64,000 bases of DNA from Saccharopolyspora elongata. GTDB taxonomy: Bacteria > Actinomycetota > Actinomycetes > Mycobacteriales > Pseudonocardiaceae. Below, piece by piece: positions 52,458 through 62,696 of this stretch; the stretch's first letter is position 1, and every line of letters starts with the position of its first letter. The stretch is taken from contig NZ_SMKW01000014.1 in the NCBI RefSeq assembly GCF_004348985.1, positions 88,629 to 152,628 on the forward strand, written 5' to 3'. Position numbers and translations under genes: made by a program. Under the pieces are notes generated by a model. That model worked only from the letters and a program-made list of their open reading frames with translations. It did not search any database and had not been told where the DNA came from.

Positions 52458-53978
52458 ATGGCGCTGCGGAAGACGTGGGCGGTCGCGCTGTTCGGAGTGG
52501 ACGGCGCGCTCGTCGAGATCGAAGCCGACGTGCGCAAGGGCGGACTGCCATCGGTGCAGCTCCTCGGCCTGCCCGACACGGCCCTGCAGGAATCGAAGAA
52601 CCGGGTGCGCGCGGCGATCCAGAACTGCAAGGAGGACTGGCCGGCCAGCTGCGTGACGCTGGCGTTGTCCCCGGCCGCGATGCCCAAGACCGGCACGTCG
52701 TACGACCTTGCGCTGGCCTGCGCGGTGCTGGCCGGGGCGGAACTGGTCCCGCCACACCGGTTGGCGGGCACGGTGCTGTTCGGCGAGCTGGCCCTGGACG
52801 GGCGGATCCGGCCGGTCCGCGGGCTGCTGCCGGCGTTGCTGACCGCGCGGCGGGAGGGCATGCGCCGCGCGGTGGTGCCGGCCGACGGGTTGGCCGAGGC
52901 GCACCTCGTGGAGGGCATCGACGTGCTCGGCGCCGGACACCTGCGGGACGTGGTGGCCTGGTTGCGCGACCTCGGCGAGCTCGACCGCCGCCCGCCACCG
53001 GACGCCGAGCCGCCGGCCGAGGACGATGCGCCGGACCTCTCCGACGTGCTCGGCCAGCCCGAGGCGAGGTGGGCGCTGGAGGTCGCCGCGGCGGGCGGCC
53101 ATCACCTGCTGATGGTCGGGCCGCCGGGCACCGGCAAGACGATGCTGGCCAAGCGCCTGAGCGGTTTGCTGCCGAGCCTGACCGTGCCGGAGGCGCTGGA
53201 GGTCACCGCGATCCGCTCGATCGCTGGTGACCTGTCCGAGTCGGCGACGCTGATCCGGACGCCGCCGTTCGTCGCGCCGCACCCCTCGCTGTCGATCCCG
53301 GCCCTCATCGGCGGCGGTACCGGGTTGGCGAGGCCGGGTGCGGTCAGCAGGGCGCATCGCGGGGTGCTGCTGCTGGACGAGGCCTGCGAGTTGGGCGCGA
53401 AGCGATTGGAGGCGTTGCGCACGGCGTTGGAGGAAGGCGAGGTCCGGCTGGCCCGGCGCGACGGCACGCTGCGCTACCCGGCGCGGTTCCAGCTGGTCCT
53501 GGCGACGAACCCGTGCCCGTGCGCGCCGGCTCGGGATCTCGACTGCCAGTGCCCGCCGCAGGTTCGGCGGCGCTACCTCGGCAAGTTGTCCGGGCCGCTG
53601 CTGGATCGGGTCGACCTGCGGGTCCGGATGCGCCCGATCACCGCGATGACCGTGCAGGCCGGTGCCGAGCCGGAGGGCAGCGCGGCGGTGCGCAAGCGGG
53701 TGGAGAACGCGCGAGCGGCGGCCCGGCAGCGGTGGTCCGCGCACGGGTGGCAGACCAACACGGAGGTGCCGGGGCCGGTGCTGCGGCGCGAATTCGCGCT
53801 GCCCGCGGCGGCAACGGCGTTGCTGGACCGCGGGCTGGAGGTCGGCGCGATCACGGCGCGCGGTGCGGATCGGTGCCTGCGCGTCGCCTGGACGCTGGCC
53901 GACCTGGACGGCCGGGATCGACCGGATGCGGAGCACGTGGCTGCGGCCTTGGAATTCCGGGACAGGAGGGCGGCGTGA
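52458..53978 (+). CDS. comM: YifB/ComM AAA+ helicase (Mg-chelatase-like)
   Basis: 506 aa. N-terminal Lon-protease-like fold domain (VALFGVDGALVEIEADV, LLGLPDTALQES), Walker A VGPPGTGKTMLAKRL (about 219-233), LLLDEACELG Walker B, the conserved NPCPCAP loop and C-terminal lid. Homologues act as branch-migration helicases in transformation. Fused in an operon yraN-comM-dprA. Confidence 0.95.
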   Translation: MALRKTWAVALFGVDGALVEIEADVRKGGLPSVQLLGLPDTALQESKNRVRAAIQNCKEDWPASCVTLALSPAAMPKTGTSYDLALACAVLAGAELVPPHRLAGTVLFGELALDGRIRPVRGLLPALLTARREGMRRAVVPADGLAEAHLVEGIDVLGAGHLRDVVAWLRDLGELDRRPPPDAEPPAEDDAPDLSDVLGQPEARWALEVAAAGGHHLLMVGPPGTGKTMLAKRLSGLLPSLTVPEALEVTAIRSIAGDLSESATLIRTPPFVAPHPSLSIPALIGGGTGLARPGAVSRAHRGVLLLDEACELGAKRLEALRTALEEGEVRLARRDGTLRYPARFQLVLATNPCPCAPARDLDCQCPPQVRRRYLGKLSGPLLDRVDLRVRMRPITAMTVQAGAEPEGSAAVRKRVENARAAARQRWSAHGWQTNTEVPGPVLRREFALPAAATALLDRGLEVGAITARGADRCLRVAWTLADLDGRDRPDAEHVAAALEFRDRRAA

Positions 53979-55138
53979 TGGCTCGATGGGCGTCGATGGG
54001 GGAGCGGTCGAAGCGGGAACTGCTGGTAGCCAGGGCCTTCCTGGGCGCCGTCGCCGAACCGCCGGCTCCGGCGCTGGCCAGGTTCGTCACGGAGTACGGC
54101 CCTTGCCGCGCGGTCGGCCTGATCCAGCGCGAGAAGGCACCGGCGGATGTCACGGCGGAGGTCGAGGCGCGGCGATGGCACGTTTCGGGTGAACAGTTGC
54201 TGGTGGCGGCCGAGGCCGCCGGTGTCCGGCTGGTCGTGCCGGAGGCCCCGGAGTGGCCGCGCGAGGCGTTCGACGGCCTGTTCGGGGCGAGATCGGTCGA
54301 CCTGCCGGGGATCGCCGAGCCGATCGCGCTGTGGGTCCGCGGCAAGGCGGCGCTGGCCGAGGCGGCGGAGCAAGCGGTGGCCATCGTCGGCGCCAGAGCC
54401 GCCACCGGATACGGCGAGCACGTGGCGGCGGAGTTCGGCCACGGGCTGGCGACGGCGGGGTTCACGGTGGCTTCCGGGGCGGCGTACGGCATCGACGGCG
54501 CCGCGCATCGGGGCGCGCTCGCCGCGGGCGGCCTGACGGTGGCGTTCCTCGCCTGCGGCGTCGACGTCGACTACCCGGCCGGGCACGGCAGGTTGCTGCG
54601 AGCCATCGCCGAACAGGGCGCCGTCGTGAGCGAGTATCCGCTCGGCACGCCGCCGCGGAAGCATCGCTTCCTGGTGCGCAACAGGCTGATCGCGTCGTTC
54701 GGCAGCGCGACGGTGGTGGTCGAGGCGGGTGCGCGCAGCGGCGCCGCCAACACCGCGCACACCGCGGATGCCTTGGGAAGGCCCGTGCTGGCCGTGCCCG
54801 GGCCGGTGACCTCGAAGAATTCCGTTGGTTGCCACGGGATGGTGCGGTCCGGCCAGGCCGTGCTGGTCACCCGAACCCAGGAGGTCCTGGAAGCGCTGAG
54901 CCCGCTCGGCGCGCAATTGCCGGTGGAAATCCCCGCCCAGTCGCGCCGGACCGACGCGCTGCATCCGGATGCGCGGCGCCTGCACGATGCGCTGACCGGT
55001 ATCGATTGCGCCAGCGCGGACGAGCTGGCGCGGGATTCGGGGCTGCCGCTGGGCAAAGTCCGGGCGTTGCTGCCGGAGCTGGAGCTGGCCGGGTTCGTGG
55101 CGCGGACCGAACGGGGGTGGTCGATGACGGGGTCATGA
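53978..55138 (+). CDS. dprA: DNA-processing protein DprA
   Basis: 386 aa. Rossmann-like DprA core: VAIVGARAATGYGEHVAAE, TVASGAAYGIDGAAHRGAL, FLACGVDVDYP, VSEYPLGTPP, FLVRNRLIAS, GSARSGAANTAHTA-like segment. Binds single-stranded DNA and loads RecA. A C-terminal winged helix (about 320-386) is present. The ATG overlaps the comM stop by one base (TGATG) with GGAGGG upstream; GTG at 53975 is also possible. Confidence 0.95.
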   Translation: MARWASMGERSKRELLVARAFLGAVAEPPAPALARFVTEYGPCRAVGLIQREKAPADVTAEVEARRWHVSGEQLLVAAEAAGVRLVVPEAPEWPREAFDGLFGARSVDLPGIAEPIALWVRGKAALAEAAEQAVAIVGARAATGYGEHVAAEFGHGLATAGFTVASGAAYGIDGAAHRGALAAGGLTVAFLACGVDVDYPAGHGRLLRAIAEQGAVVSEYPLGTPPRKHRFLVRNRLIASFGSATVVVEAGARSGAANTAHTADALGRPVLAVPGPVTSKNSVGCHGMVRSGQAVLVTRTQEVLEALSPLGAQLPVEIPAQSRRTDALHPDARRLHDALTGIDCASADELARDSGLPLGKVRALLPELELAGFVARTERGWSMTGS

Positions 55139-55250
55139 CGTCGAGGCAGATGCGCCCCCGTCGCGCAAGATGATTCGCATACCGGTCAAGTGATCATGAT
55201 TCGGCGTGGCGATGCTTGACCGACGCCGGTGGAACGGCCAGCTTCGATAC

Positions 55251-56225
55251 ATGGCCCGCACACGTTCCGCCGAACCGCGAAGGCCGGATCTTCGCGCGGC
55301 TCGGGCGAAACTGCCCGAGCCGCTCGGAACCGCGGTCGACGCGTTCGAAAGACACCTCGCCGCGGAACGCGGGTTATCCGCGCACACCGTTCGCGGATAC
55401 ATCGGCGACATCGTCTCGTTGCTGGGGCACCTCACCGGCTCGGCCGGCGATGCAACCCTTGCTGTGCTGGACGTTTCCGTCCTGCGGGAATGGCTTTCGG
55501 CGCAACACGCGCACGGCACGAGCCGGGCCACGCTCGCCCGGCGGACCGCGTCGGCCCGCACGTTCACCGGGTGGGCGTTCCGCGCCGGGCTGCTGCCCGT
55601 CGACCCGGGCCCGCGGCTCGCCGTTCCGTCGAAGCAGCGGAAACTGCCCGCCGTGCTGCGCGTTGACCAGGCAGGTTCGGCGATGCAGGCTTCGGCAGTG
55701 GGCGCGGAACAAGGGGACCCGGTGGCCTTGCGGGACCACGCGGTGCTCGAACTGCTGTATGGCACCGGAATCCGCGTCGCCGAGCTCTGCGGGCTGGACG
55801 TCGACGACGTCGATCGCGAGCGCCGGCTGGTCCGCGTGATCGGCAAGGGCGACAAAGAACGCGCTGTGCCGTTCGGCGTACCGGCGGATCAGGCGCTCGG
55901 CCGCTGGATTTCCGCTGGTCGGCCGAGTCTGGTCCGGGAATCGTCGGGTGCCGCGTTGTTCCTGGGTGTCCGAGGTGGACGGCTCGACCCGCGTGCGGTG
56001 CGCCGCACCGTCCACGACGCGGTCGGCGTGGTTCCCGGTGCCCCGGACGTCGGTCCACATGGGCTACGTCACTCGGCTGCGACCCATTTGTTGGAAGGCG
56101 GTGCGGACCTCCGTAGCGTTCAGGAGTTGCTTGGTCACGCTACGCTCGCAACGACCCAGCTTTACACCCACGTGACCGTTGAACGGCTGAAGGCGATCCA
56201 TGACCGAACCCACCCCCGTTCCTGA
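55251..56225 (+). CDS. xerC: Tyrosine recombinase XerC type
   Basis: 324 aa from ATG 55251; GTG 55206 or ATG 55212 would lengthen the N-terminus and no ribosome site decides. N-terminal SAM-like domain with [19 protein letters not shown]; catalytic set Arg in [12 protein letters not shown], Lys in [10 protein letters not shown], His and Arg in [11 protein letters not shown], His in [10 protein letters not shown] and Tyr in LYTHV. Resolves chromosome dimers at dif. No dif site was seen here. The last 26 bp overlap whiG. Confidence 0.92.
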   Translation: MARTRSAEPRRPDLRAARAKLPEPLGTAVDAFERHLAAERGLSAHTVRGYIGDIVSLLGHLTGSAGDATLAVLDVSVLREWLSAQHAHGTSRATLARRTASARTFTGWAFRAGLLPVDPGPRLAVPSKQRKLPAVLRVDQAGSAMQASAVGAEQGDPVALRDHAVLELLYGTGIRVAELCGLDVDDVDRERRLVRVIGKGDKERAVPFGVPADQALGRWISAGRPSLVRESSGAALFLGVRGGRLDPRAVRRTVHDAVGVVPGAPDVGPHGLRHSAATHLLEGGADLRSVQELLGHATLATTQLYTHVTVERLKAIHDRTHPRS

Positions 56226-57159
56226 CCACACCGGGGGCGGCGCCGACACGGTGGCCGCGAGATCGACCTCGGTACCGGTGACTGCCCGTGACCAAGGCGG
56301 TGGAACCAACGGCCATGTCGGCGACCGCCTCGCGCGCCGGCTGTCCGTGGCGACCGCCGAGCCTGCCAGGCCTCCCGCGGGCAGGGACCAGCGCAGCGGA
56401 GACGAGGTCGAGGCCGGGATAGTCGCGCTGTGGCAGGCGTTCGGCCAGCGCCGCGACCAGGAACTGCGCGACCGGCTGGTGCTGCACTACGCGCCGCTGG
56501 TCAAGTACGTGGCGGGCCGCGTCGGCACCGGGCTGCCGTCGCACGTCGAGGTCTCCGACCTGATCCAGTCCGGGATCTTCGGGCTGGTCGACGCGATCGA
56601 GAAGTTCGAACCGGAACGCGGCCTGAAGTTCGAGACGTACGCCATGCAGCGCATCCGCGGCGCCATCCTCGACGACCTGCGGGCCCAGGACTGGGTGCCG
56701 AGGTCCGTGCGCAGCCGCGCCCGCGACGTGGAGCGGGCGCTGGAGCGTCTGGAGGCGAAGCTGCAGCGCACCGCGACCGATGCGGAACTGGCCGGCGAGC
56801 TCGAACTATCGCTCGACGAGCTGCGCGAGCTGTTCGCGCAGCTGCAGATGACCAGCGTGATCGCGCTCGACGACCTGATCGGCGCGGGAACGGCGCAGGC
56901 GTCGCTGGCCGAAACGCTGCCCGACGACCGGGCCGAAGACCCGGTCGCGGCCCTGGTAGACCGGGACAGCCGGCGCCAGCTGGCCGAGGCGGTGGAGCGG
57001 CTCAGCGACCGGGACCGCGTGGTGGTGACCCTCTACTACTTCGAGAACCTGACGCTGGCCGAGATCGGGAAGGTGCTCGGCGTCACCGAATCGCGGGTCT
57101 GCCAGCTGCACACCCGCGCGGTCCTGCGCCTGCGCACCAAGCTCACCGAACAGGCCTGA
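56200..57159 (+). CDS. whiG: WhiG-type sigma factor
   Basis: 319 aa sigma-28/FliA family, the sporulation sigma factor of aerial-hypha-forming actinomycetes. Region 2 has [20 protein letters not shown] and [18 protein letters not shown]; region 3 follows; region 4 has [19 protein letters not shown] and [19 protein letters not shown]. The N-terminal 75 residues are a variable extension. Starts inside xerC by 26 bp. RsiG/c-di-GMP control is known in Streptomyces, not visible here. Confidence 0.94.
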   Translation: MTEPTPVPDHTGGGADTVAARSTSVPVTARDQGGGTNGHVGDRLARRLSVATAEPARPPAGRDQRSGDEVEAGIVALWQAFGQRRDQELRDRLVLHYAPLVKYVAGRVGTGLPSHVEVSDLIQSGIFGLVDAIEKFEPERGLKFETYAMQRIRGAILDDLRAQDWVPRSVRSRARDVERALERLEAKLQRTATDAELAGELELSLDELRELFAQLQMTSVIALDDLIGAGTAQASLAETLPDDRAEDPVAALVDRDSRRQLAEAVERLSDRDRVVVTLYYFENLTLAEIGKVLGVTESRVCQLHTRAVLRLRTKLTEQA

Positions 57160-57219
57160 TCGGCGACTCGGCGGGGACCGACGCGCCGGTTCCCGCCGAA
57201 GAACACCACAGCACCGGTG

Positions 57220-57789
57220 TCACCGCCACGGCTTGAGCCGGACGTGGCCGAACCCGAGCAGGCGCAGCGGGTCGAGGTAGTTCAGGCGTTGCCGAGCGCC
57301 CCAGTGCAGGCAGGCCAGCGGCGGCTCGGCGGCGCACTCCGGATGTCCCGGTTCCAGGTGGCCGATCGGCTGCCCACGGGTGACCTGGTCGCCGACCGAG
57401 ACGCCCGGCGCCACCGGCTCGTAGGTGGTGCGCAGGCCGCCGGTGTGCTCGATGGAGACCAGGTTCCGGTCCACCATCCAGCCCGCGTAGACGACCACGC
57501 CGTCCCCGGCGGCCAGCACCGGTTGGCCGACCTCACCTGCGAGGTCGACGCCCCGGTGACCCGGGCCGAAGGCGTGTGCCGGCGCCTCGAAGGGGCGAAC
57601 GACGGCAGGAGGCGGCGCCAGCGGCCAGCCGAACAACGCGTCCGCCGAAGGCGAGGCGCGCAGTGGTGCGCCGGGCCTCGGCAGTGCCGGCTCCGCGGTA
57701 GGCAGCCTGCGGGGCGGTTCGAGTTCTGCGGGCAGGCCGAGGGACGCGGCGGCACCGCAGCAGACGAGTGTGGAGATCAACAAGCGCAT
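57220..57789 (-). CDS. M23 peptidase-like secreted protein
   Basis: 189 aa from ATG 57789. Signal peptide (MRLLISTLVCCGAAASLG), then an M23 domain: GPGHRGVDLAGEVGQPVLA (His and Asp ligands), VYAGWMVDRNLVSIEH, and C-terminal PLACLHWGARQRLNYLDPLRLL. The usual HxH is CLH, so one zinc-ligand-position His is Cys, as I recall for related actinomycete proteins. May cut or only bind peptidoglycan. Convergent with whiG and divergent from rpsB, the conserved place. Confidence 0.9.
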   Translation of the reverse strand: MRLLISTLVCCGAAASLGLPAELEPPRRLPTAEPALPRPGAPLRASPSADALFGWPLAPPPAVVRPFEAPAHAFGPGHRGVDLAGEVGQPVLAAGDGVVVYAGWMVDRNLVSIEHTGGLRTTYEPVAPGVSVGDQVTRGQPIGHLEPGHPECAAEPPLACLHWGARQRLNYLDPLRLLGFGHVRLKPWR

Positions 57790-57840
57790 GGTGCAACGGT
57801 GGCCGCCGGCGGTCCAGGTGAACAGGGGGAAATCCAGATC

Positions 57841-57868
57841 TGTGGACAAACCAGGTCGCTGTGGACAA
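57841..57868 (-). promoter_or_regulatory. Two perfect DnaA boxes between M23 gene and rpsB
   Basis: TGTGGACAA at 57841-57849 and again at 57860-57868, starts 19 bp apart, both reverse complement of TTGTCCACA. They lie in the 404-bp divergent gap, which otherwise holds the rpsB promoter and leader. DnaA titration or control of rpsB-tsf are possible roles. Confidence 0.45.
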
Positions 57869-58193
57869 CTCGCAGTCCACGATCGGGTCAGCCGGGACGT
57901 CCAGTACACTGTCAACGCGGTTTCGTGTCCGCACGGATCGACTTCGCGTGCCCGCACGCCACGCCTGCGCAAGTGACCCGACCTCGCGGTCGGTCGCTGA
58001 GCGGAACAGTACCGAGTTCAATACCTCGGATGCTGCTGCTCTCGCAGGGTGCCGGTGCTCCCGCGGTCCCGAGCTCGTCGAGCGAGGGTGGGGGCGACCG
58101 GGCGGGTACCAGGGCGACGGACCACCCGGTCTGTCGCGGCAACCGAATCGCGCGCCAACCGGCGCGCCCGACTCAAGAGGTGCGAACCAGGCC

Positions 58194-59042
58194 ATGGCCG
58201 TCGTCACCATGAAGCAGCTGCTCGACAGCGGCGTGCACTTCGGGCATCAGACCCGGCGCTGGAACCCGAAGATGAAGCGCTACATCTTCACCGAGCGCAA
58301 CGGCATCTACATCATCGACCTGCAGCAGACGCTGACCTACATCGACGGGGCGTTCGACTTCGTCAAGCAGACGGTCGCGCACGGCGGGACGATCCTGTTC
58401 GTCGGCACCAAGAAGCAGGCGCAGGAAGCGATCGCCGAGCAGGCCCTGCGGGTCGGCATGCCGTTCGTGAACCAGCGCTGGCTGGGTGGCATGCTCACCA
58501 ACTTCCAGACCGTCCACAAGCGTCTGCAGCGTCTCAAGGAACTCGAGACCATGGAGCAGACCGGGGGCTTCGAGGGCCGCACCAAGAAGGAAATCTTGAT
58601 GCTGACCCGCGAGAAGGACAAGCTCGAGAAGACCCTCGGCGGTATCCGCGACATGAGCAAGGTGCCCAGCGCCGTGTGGATCGTGGACACCAAGAAGGAG
58701 CACATCGCCGTCGGTGAGGCCCGGAAGCTGGGCATCCCGGTCGTCGCGATCCTGGACACCAACTGCGACCCGGACGAGGTCGACTACCCGATCCCGGGCA
58801 ACGACGACGCGATCCGCTCCGCCGCCCTGCTGACCCGCGTGGTCGCCGACGGTGTCGCCCAGGGCCTGATGGCCCGCAGCGGCCGCACCAACGGTGCCCC
58901 GGAGGGTGAGGAGAAGCCGGCCGGTGGCGAGCCGCTGGCCGAGTGGGAGAAGGAGCTGCTGGCCGGCTCCGGCCAGGCAGCCGGCTCCGGCCAGGCCGCC
59001 GAAGCCACCACCGAGGGCGGCGAGCAGGCCGCGCAGTCCTGA
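58194..59042 (+). CDS. rpsB: 30S ribosomal protein S2
   Basis: 282 aa. [20 protein letters not shown] start and [19 protein letters not shown] are standard S2 sequence, and [14 protein letters not shown] the C-terminal one. A Gly/Ala/Glu-rich tail of about 45 residues extends the C-terminus. ATG 58194 is fixed by homology; the ribosome site is weak. Confidence 0.98.
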   Translation: MAVVTMKQLLDSGVHFGHQTRRWNPKMKRYIFTERNGIYIIDLQQTLTYIDGAFDFVKQTVAHGGTILFVGTKKQAQEAIAEQALRVGMPFVNQRWLGGMLTNFQTVHKRLQRLKELETMEQTGGFEGRTKKEILMLTREKDKLEKTLGGIRDMSKVPSAVWIVDTKKEHIAVGEARKLGIPVVAILDTNCDPDEVDYPIPGNDDAIRSAALLTRVVADGVAQGLMARSGRTNGAPEGEEKPAGGEPLAEWEKELLAGSGQAAGSGQAAEATTEGGEQAAQS

Positions 59043-59051
59043 GTCCGCTTG

Positions 59052-59117
59052 CCGCGCGCCGGTCGTGAAGGTCGGCGCGCGGCGCGGTCCGGCTACCCGT
59101 CAGACGATCTGACGGGT
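59052..59117 (+). terminator. Two hairpins between rpsB and tsf
   Basis: CCGCGCGCCG/CGGCGCGCGG (59052-59061, 59073-59082) and ACCCGTCAGA/TCTGACGGGT (59095-59104, 59108-59117), both perfect 10-bp stems. No T-tract. They may attenuate transcription so that tsf is made in a different amount from rpsB. Confidence 0.6.
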
Positions 59118-59232
59118 GCCACCCGGGCCGGGTTCGCATCCCTGCTGAGCTGGTTGAACGCCACGGGACGCGGCCCGGCCGATGTCTGCAAGACCTTCGA
59201 AGCTGCGTACTAAGAGGGACGGATAACGCACG

Positions 59233-60048
59233 ATGGCGAACTTCAGTGCGGCCGACGTCAAGCGTCTTCGCGAGCTGACCGGCGCCGGCATGATGGACTG
59301 CAAGAAGGCTCTTGAGCAGGCCGACGGCGACTTCGACAAGGCCGTCGAGAGCCTGCGCATCAAGGGCGCCAAGGACGTCGGCAAGCGCGCCGAGCGCGCC
59401 ACCGCCGAGGGCCTGGTCGCCGCCGACGGCGGTGTGCTGATCGAGCTGAACAGCGAGACCGACTTCGTCGCCAAGAACGACGAGTTCATCGAGCTGGCCA
59501 ACAAGATCGTCGCCGCGGTCAAGGCCGCCGGTGCCGGTGACCTGGAAGCCGCCCTGGCGGCCCCGCTGGACGGCAAGACCGTGTCCGAGGTCATCCAGGA
59601 GCTGTCGGCCAAGATCGGCGAGAAGCTCGAGCTGCGCCGCGTCGCCAAGTTCGACGGCGAGGTGGCCACCTACCTGCACCGCCGCTCCGCGGACCTGCCC
59701 CCGGCGGTCGGCGTGCTGGTCGAGTTCACCGGTGGCAACGCGGACGCCGCGCGCGGTGCCGCGATGCAGGTCGCCGCGCTCAAGCCGAAGTACCTGAGCC
59801 GCGACGACGTCCCGGCGGACATCGTCGCCAACGAGCGGCGCATCGCCGAGGAGACCGCGAAGGCCGAGGGCAAGCCGGAGCAGGCGCTGCCGAAGATCGT
59901 CGAGGGTCGCCTGAACGGGTTCTTCAAGGAGAACGCGCTGCTGGACCAGCCGTCCGTGCAGGAGAACAAGAAGACCGTCAAGGCCCTGCTCGACGAGGCC
60001 GGCGTCACCGTCACCGGTTTCGTCCGGTTCGAGGTCGGCCAGGCCTGA
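59233..60048 (+). CDS. tsf: Elongation factor Ts
   Basis: 271 aa. N-terminal UBA-like [21 protein letters not shown], then [23 protein letters not shown] (key part NSETDFVA) and the dimerisation region. Nucleotide exchange factor for EF-Tu. Length matches actinobacterial EF-Ts. Confidence 0.98.
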   Translation: MANFSAADVKRLRELTGAGMMDCKKALEQADGDFDKAVESLRIKGAKDVGKRAERATAEGLVAADGGVLIELNSETDFVAKNDEFIELANKIVAAVKAAGAGDLEAALAAPLDGKTVSEVIQELSAKIGEKLELRRVAKFDGEVATYLHRRSADLPPAVGVLVEFTGGNADAARGAAMQVAALKPKYLSRDDVPADIVANERRIAEETAKAEGKPEQALPKIVEGRLNGFFKENALLDQPSVQENKKTVKALLDEAGVTVTGFVRFEVGQA

Positions 60049-60160
60049 CCGGTCGCTGTTCGGCGGCACGCCGGGCGGCACCCCGATCAGGTGGTGCGCC
60101 GCCGGTTCACCGGGTGAGGTGAAACCGGCGGAGACCCGGCGGCCGCGACTCACGGCATCA

Positions 60161-60195
60161 GCGCCCCGCCTTCGTTCGCAAGGCGGGGCGCTTTC
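60161..60195 (+). terminator. Intrinsic terminator after tsf
   Basis: GCGCCCCGCCTT (60161-60172) and AAGGCGGGGCGC (60180-60191), loop CGTTCGC, then TTTC. A second bulged stem (CCGCCGGTTCACC with GGTGAAACCGGCGG) lies just before it at about 60099-60132. Separates rpsB-tsf from pyrH. Confidence 0.85.
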
Positions 60196-60289
60196 GCAAG
60201 ATCACGGCGCCGGGACCCGGTGCCGCTGTCGGCGAGCGGAGCGATCCGCGCAAACTTAGAGCGAAACCGAACTTCGCGGGAGGAATCCA

Positions 60290-61036
60290 GTGACCGACGG
60301 CCCAGCGCACCGCGGCTACAGCCGGGTGCTGCTCAAATTGGGCGGCGAGATGTTCGGCGGGGGCAGCGTCGGGATCGACCCGAACGTGGTCGGCGCGGTG
60401 GCCCGGCAGATCGCCGAGATCGTCGCCGATGGCGTCGAGGTGGCCATCGTGATCGGCGGCGGCAACTTCTTCCGCGGTGCCGAACTGCAGCAGCGCGGCA
60501 TGGAACGCGCGCGCGGTGACTACATGGCGATGCTGGGCACCGTGATGAACTGCCTGGCACTGCAGGACTTCCTGGAGCGCGAGCACGGCATCGACACCCG
60601 GGTGATGACCGCGATCACCATGGGGCAGGTCGCCGAGCCCTACATTCCGCGGCGCGCGATGCGGCACATGGAGAAGGGCCGCGTGGTCATCTTCGGCGCC
60701 GGCACCGGCATGCCGTACTTCTCCACCGACACCACCGCGGCGCAGCGGGCACTGGAGATCGGCTGCGAGGTGGTGCTGATGGCCAAGGCGGTCGACGGCG
60801 TCTACACCGCCGACCCGAAGACCACCCCGGACGCGCAGCTGTTCGACAGGATCACGCACCGCGAGGTGCTGGAGCGCGGGCTGAAGGTCGCCGACGCGAC
60901 CGCCTTCAGCCTGTGCATGGACAACCACATGCCGATCCTGGTGTTCAACCTGCTGGAAGAAGGCAACATCGCCCGCGCCGTCGGCGGTGAGAAGATCGGC
61001 ACGCTGGTCAGCACCCCGGCCGAGCAGCAGGCCTGA
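60290..61036 (+). CDS. pyrH: UMP kinase
   Basis: 248 aa. [47 protein letters not shown] and [17 protein letters not shown] follow UMP kinase order. Makes UDP; bacterial hexamer, feedback-controlled by UTP. GTG at 60290 after GGGAGGAATC. Confidence 0.97.
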   Translation: MTDGPAHRGYSRVLLKLGGEMFGGGSVGIDPNVVGAVARQIAEIVADGVEVAIVIGGGNFFRGAELQQRGMERARGDYMAMLGTVMNCLALQDFLEREHGIDTRVMTAITMGQVAEPYIPRRAMRHMEKGRVVIFGAGTGMPYFSTDTTAAQRALEIGCEVVLMAKAVDGVYTADPKTTPDAQLFDRITHREVLERGLKVADATAFSLCMDNHMPILVFNLLEEGNIARAVGGEKIGTLVSTPAEQQA

Positions 61037-61199
61037 GCGACGCGCATCCGAGGTCGTGCCGGGTGACCACCCGAGCGACCCGGCCCGTTGCCCCACCAGG
61101 GGTGCTGGAATCCTGATCTGGGGTGGCCCGCCCTGGGGCGGCGCTGCGCAGCAGGCGACACTACGAATGTCCACCGGTCGGCAGACTTAAGGAGCAGCC

Positions 61200-61757
61200 G
61201 TGATCGACGAAGCTCTTCTCGAAGGCGAGGAGAAGATGCAAAAGGCGGTGGAGGTGGCCAAGGACGATCTGGCCACCGTCCGCACCGGCCGTGCGAACCC
61301 CGCGATGTTCTCCAGCATCGTCGTCGACTACTACGGTTCGCCGACGCCGTTGAACCAGCTCGCCAGCGTCTCCGTGCCGGAGGCGCGGCTGGTGGTCATC
61401 AAGCCGTACGACGCCAGCCAGCTGGCGGCGATGGAGAAGGCCATCCGCGACTCCGACCTCGGCGTGAACCCGTCCAACGACGGCCAGCTCATCCGGGTCG
61501 CGATTCCGCAGATGACGGAGGAGCGCCGCAAGGAGATGGTCAAGCTCGCCAAGCACAAGGGCGAGGAAGGCAAGATCACCATCCGGGGCATCCGCCGCAA
61601 GGTCAAGGAAGAGATCGACCGGATCGTCAAGGACGGCGAGGCCGGCGAGGACGAGGGCACCCGCGCCGAGAAGGAGCTGGAGAACCTCACGCACCGCTTC
61701 ACCGGCCAGATCGACGAGCTGGTCAAGCACAAGGAAGCAGAACTTCTCGAGGTCTGA
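61200..61757 (+). CDS. frr: Ribosome recycling factor
   Basis: 185 aa, exact family length. [42 protein letters not shown] and [12 protein letters not shown]. Splits post-termination ribosomes with EF-G. GTG at 61200 after AAGGAGCAGCC. cdsA follows directly. Confidence 0.98.
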   Translation: MIDEALLEGEEKMQKAVEVAKDDLATVRTGRANPAMFSSIVVDYYGSPTPLNQLASVSVPEARLVVIKPYDASQLAAMEKAIRDSDLGVNPSNDGQLIRVAIPQMTEERRKEMVKLAKHKGEEGKITIRGIRRKVKEEIDRIVKDGEAGEDEGTRAEKELENLTHRFTGQIDELVKHKEAELLEV

Positions 61758-62639
61758 GTGGTGACGGCCGGCCAATGCGAAGGTGAGTCCGGAATGTCCG
61801 CAGACAGCCCGGACCCGCCTTCGCGTCCTTCCCGGGCCGGACGCGATCTCCGTGCCGCCATCGGCGTCGGGGTAGTGCTCGGTGCCGCGATCATCCTTTC
61901 GCTGCTGATGGTGCGGTTCGTATTCATCGGCATCGTCGCTGCCGCGGTGGCGGTGTCCACCGTCGAGCTGGCGAACGCGCTCAAGCGCGGTGCCGACATC
62001 CGCATCTCGCTGGTCCCCGTGCTGGTGGGCGGGCAGGCGATGTTGTGGCTGTCCTGGCCGTTCGGCCTGCGCGGAACGCTGGTGGCGTTCGTCATCACCG
62101 TGCTGGCGTGCATGGCGTGGCGGTTCCGGCACGGCGTCGACGGCTACGTGCGGGACGTGACCGCATCGGTGTTCACCGCGGCCTACGTGCCGTTGTTCGC
62201 CGCGTTCGCGGCGATGCTGGTGCGGCCGGAGGACGGCGCCTTCCGGGCGCTGTGCTTCATGATCGGCGTTGTCGCCTCGGACACCGGCGGCTACGCGTTC
62301 GGTGTGCTGTTCGGCAAGCACCCGATGGCGCCGAAGATCAGCCCGAAGAAGTCCTGGGAGGGCTTCGGCGGGTCGATGCTGGTCGGCGTGGTGGCCGGGG
62401 TCCTCTCGGTGACCCTGATGCTCGACGGCCAGTGGTGGCAGGGCGCGCTGTTCGGGGCTGCGCTGGTGTGCACCTCGACGCTGGGCGACCTGATGGAGTC
62501 GCTGATCAAGCGCGACCTCGGCATCAAGGACATGGGCAACCTGCTGCCCGGGCACGGCGGCCTGATGGACCGGATGGATTCCCTGCTGCCGTCGGCCGCG
62601 GCCGCCTGGATGATGCTCTTCTGGCTCGTCCCGGGCTGA
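61758..62639 (+). CDS. cdsA: Phosphatidate cytidylyltransferase
   Basis: 293 aa, about eight membrane helices. Makes CDP-diacylglycerol from phosphatidate and CTP. The family signature is near the C-terminus: STLGDLMESLIKRDLGIKDM and LLPGHGGLMDRMDS. GTG at 61758 directly follows the frr stop; ATG at 61794 is an alternative. In most actinomycetes rlmN and dxr come after; here repeats and an IS are found. Confidence 0.95.
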   Translation: MVTAGQCEGESGMSADSPDPPSRPSRAGRDLRAAIGVGVVLGAAIILSLLMVRFVFIGIVAAAVAVSTVELANALKRGADIRISLVPVLVGGQAMLWLSWPFGLRGTLVAFVITVLACMAWRFRHGVDGYVRDVTASVFTAAYVPLFAAFAAMLVRPEDGAFRALCFMIGVVASDTGGYAFGVLFGKHPMAPKISPKKSWEGFGGSMLVGVVAGVLSVTLMLDGQWWQGALFGAALVCTSTLGDLMESLIKRDLGIKDMGNLLPGHGGLMDRMDSLLPSAAAAWMMLFWLVPG

Positions 62640-62657
62640 GGACCCCGGCTCGGGGTA

Positions 62658-62696
62658 CGCGATTTCAATGGAAATCGGACCTCCGATTTCCATTGA
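62658..62696. repeat. TTTCAATGGAAA double palindrome after cdsA
   Basis: TCAATGGAAATCGGA (62665-62679) and its reverse complement (62682-62696) with a 2-nt spacer; the left side extends to CGCGATTTCAATG at 62658. It closely matches the element at 7518-7565, about 55 kb away, and may end cdsA transcription. Confidence 0.85.

Noticed and set aside
55139..55250. dif site near xerC
   Set aside because: No sequence like the actinobacterial dif consensus was seen in the flanks; dif is normally near the terminus and unlinked to xerC.
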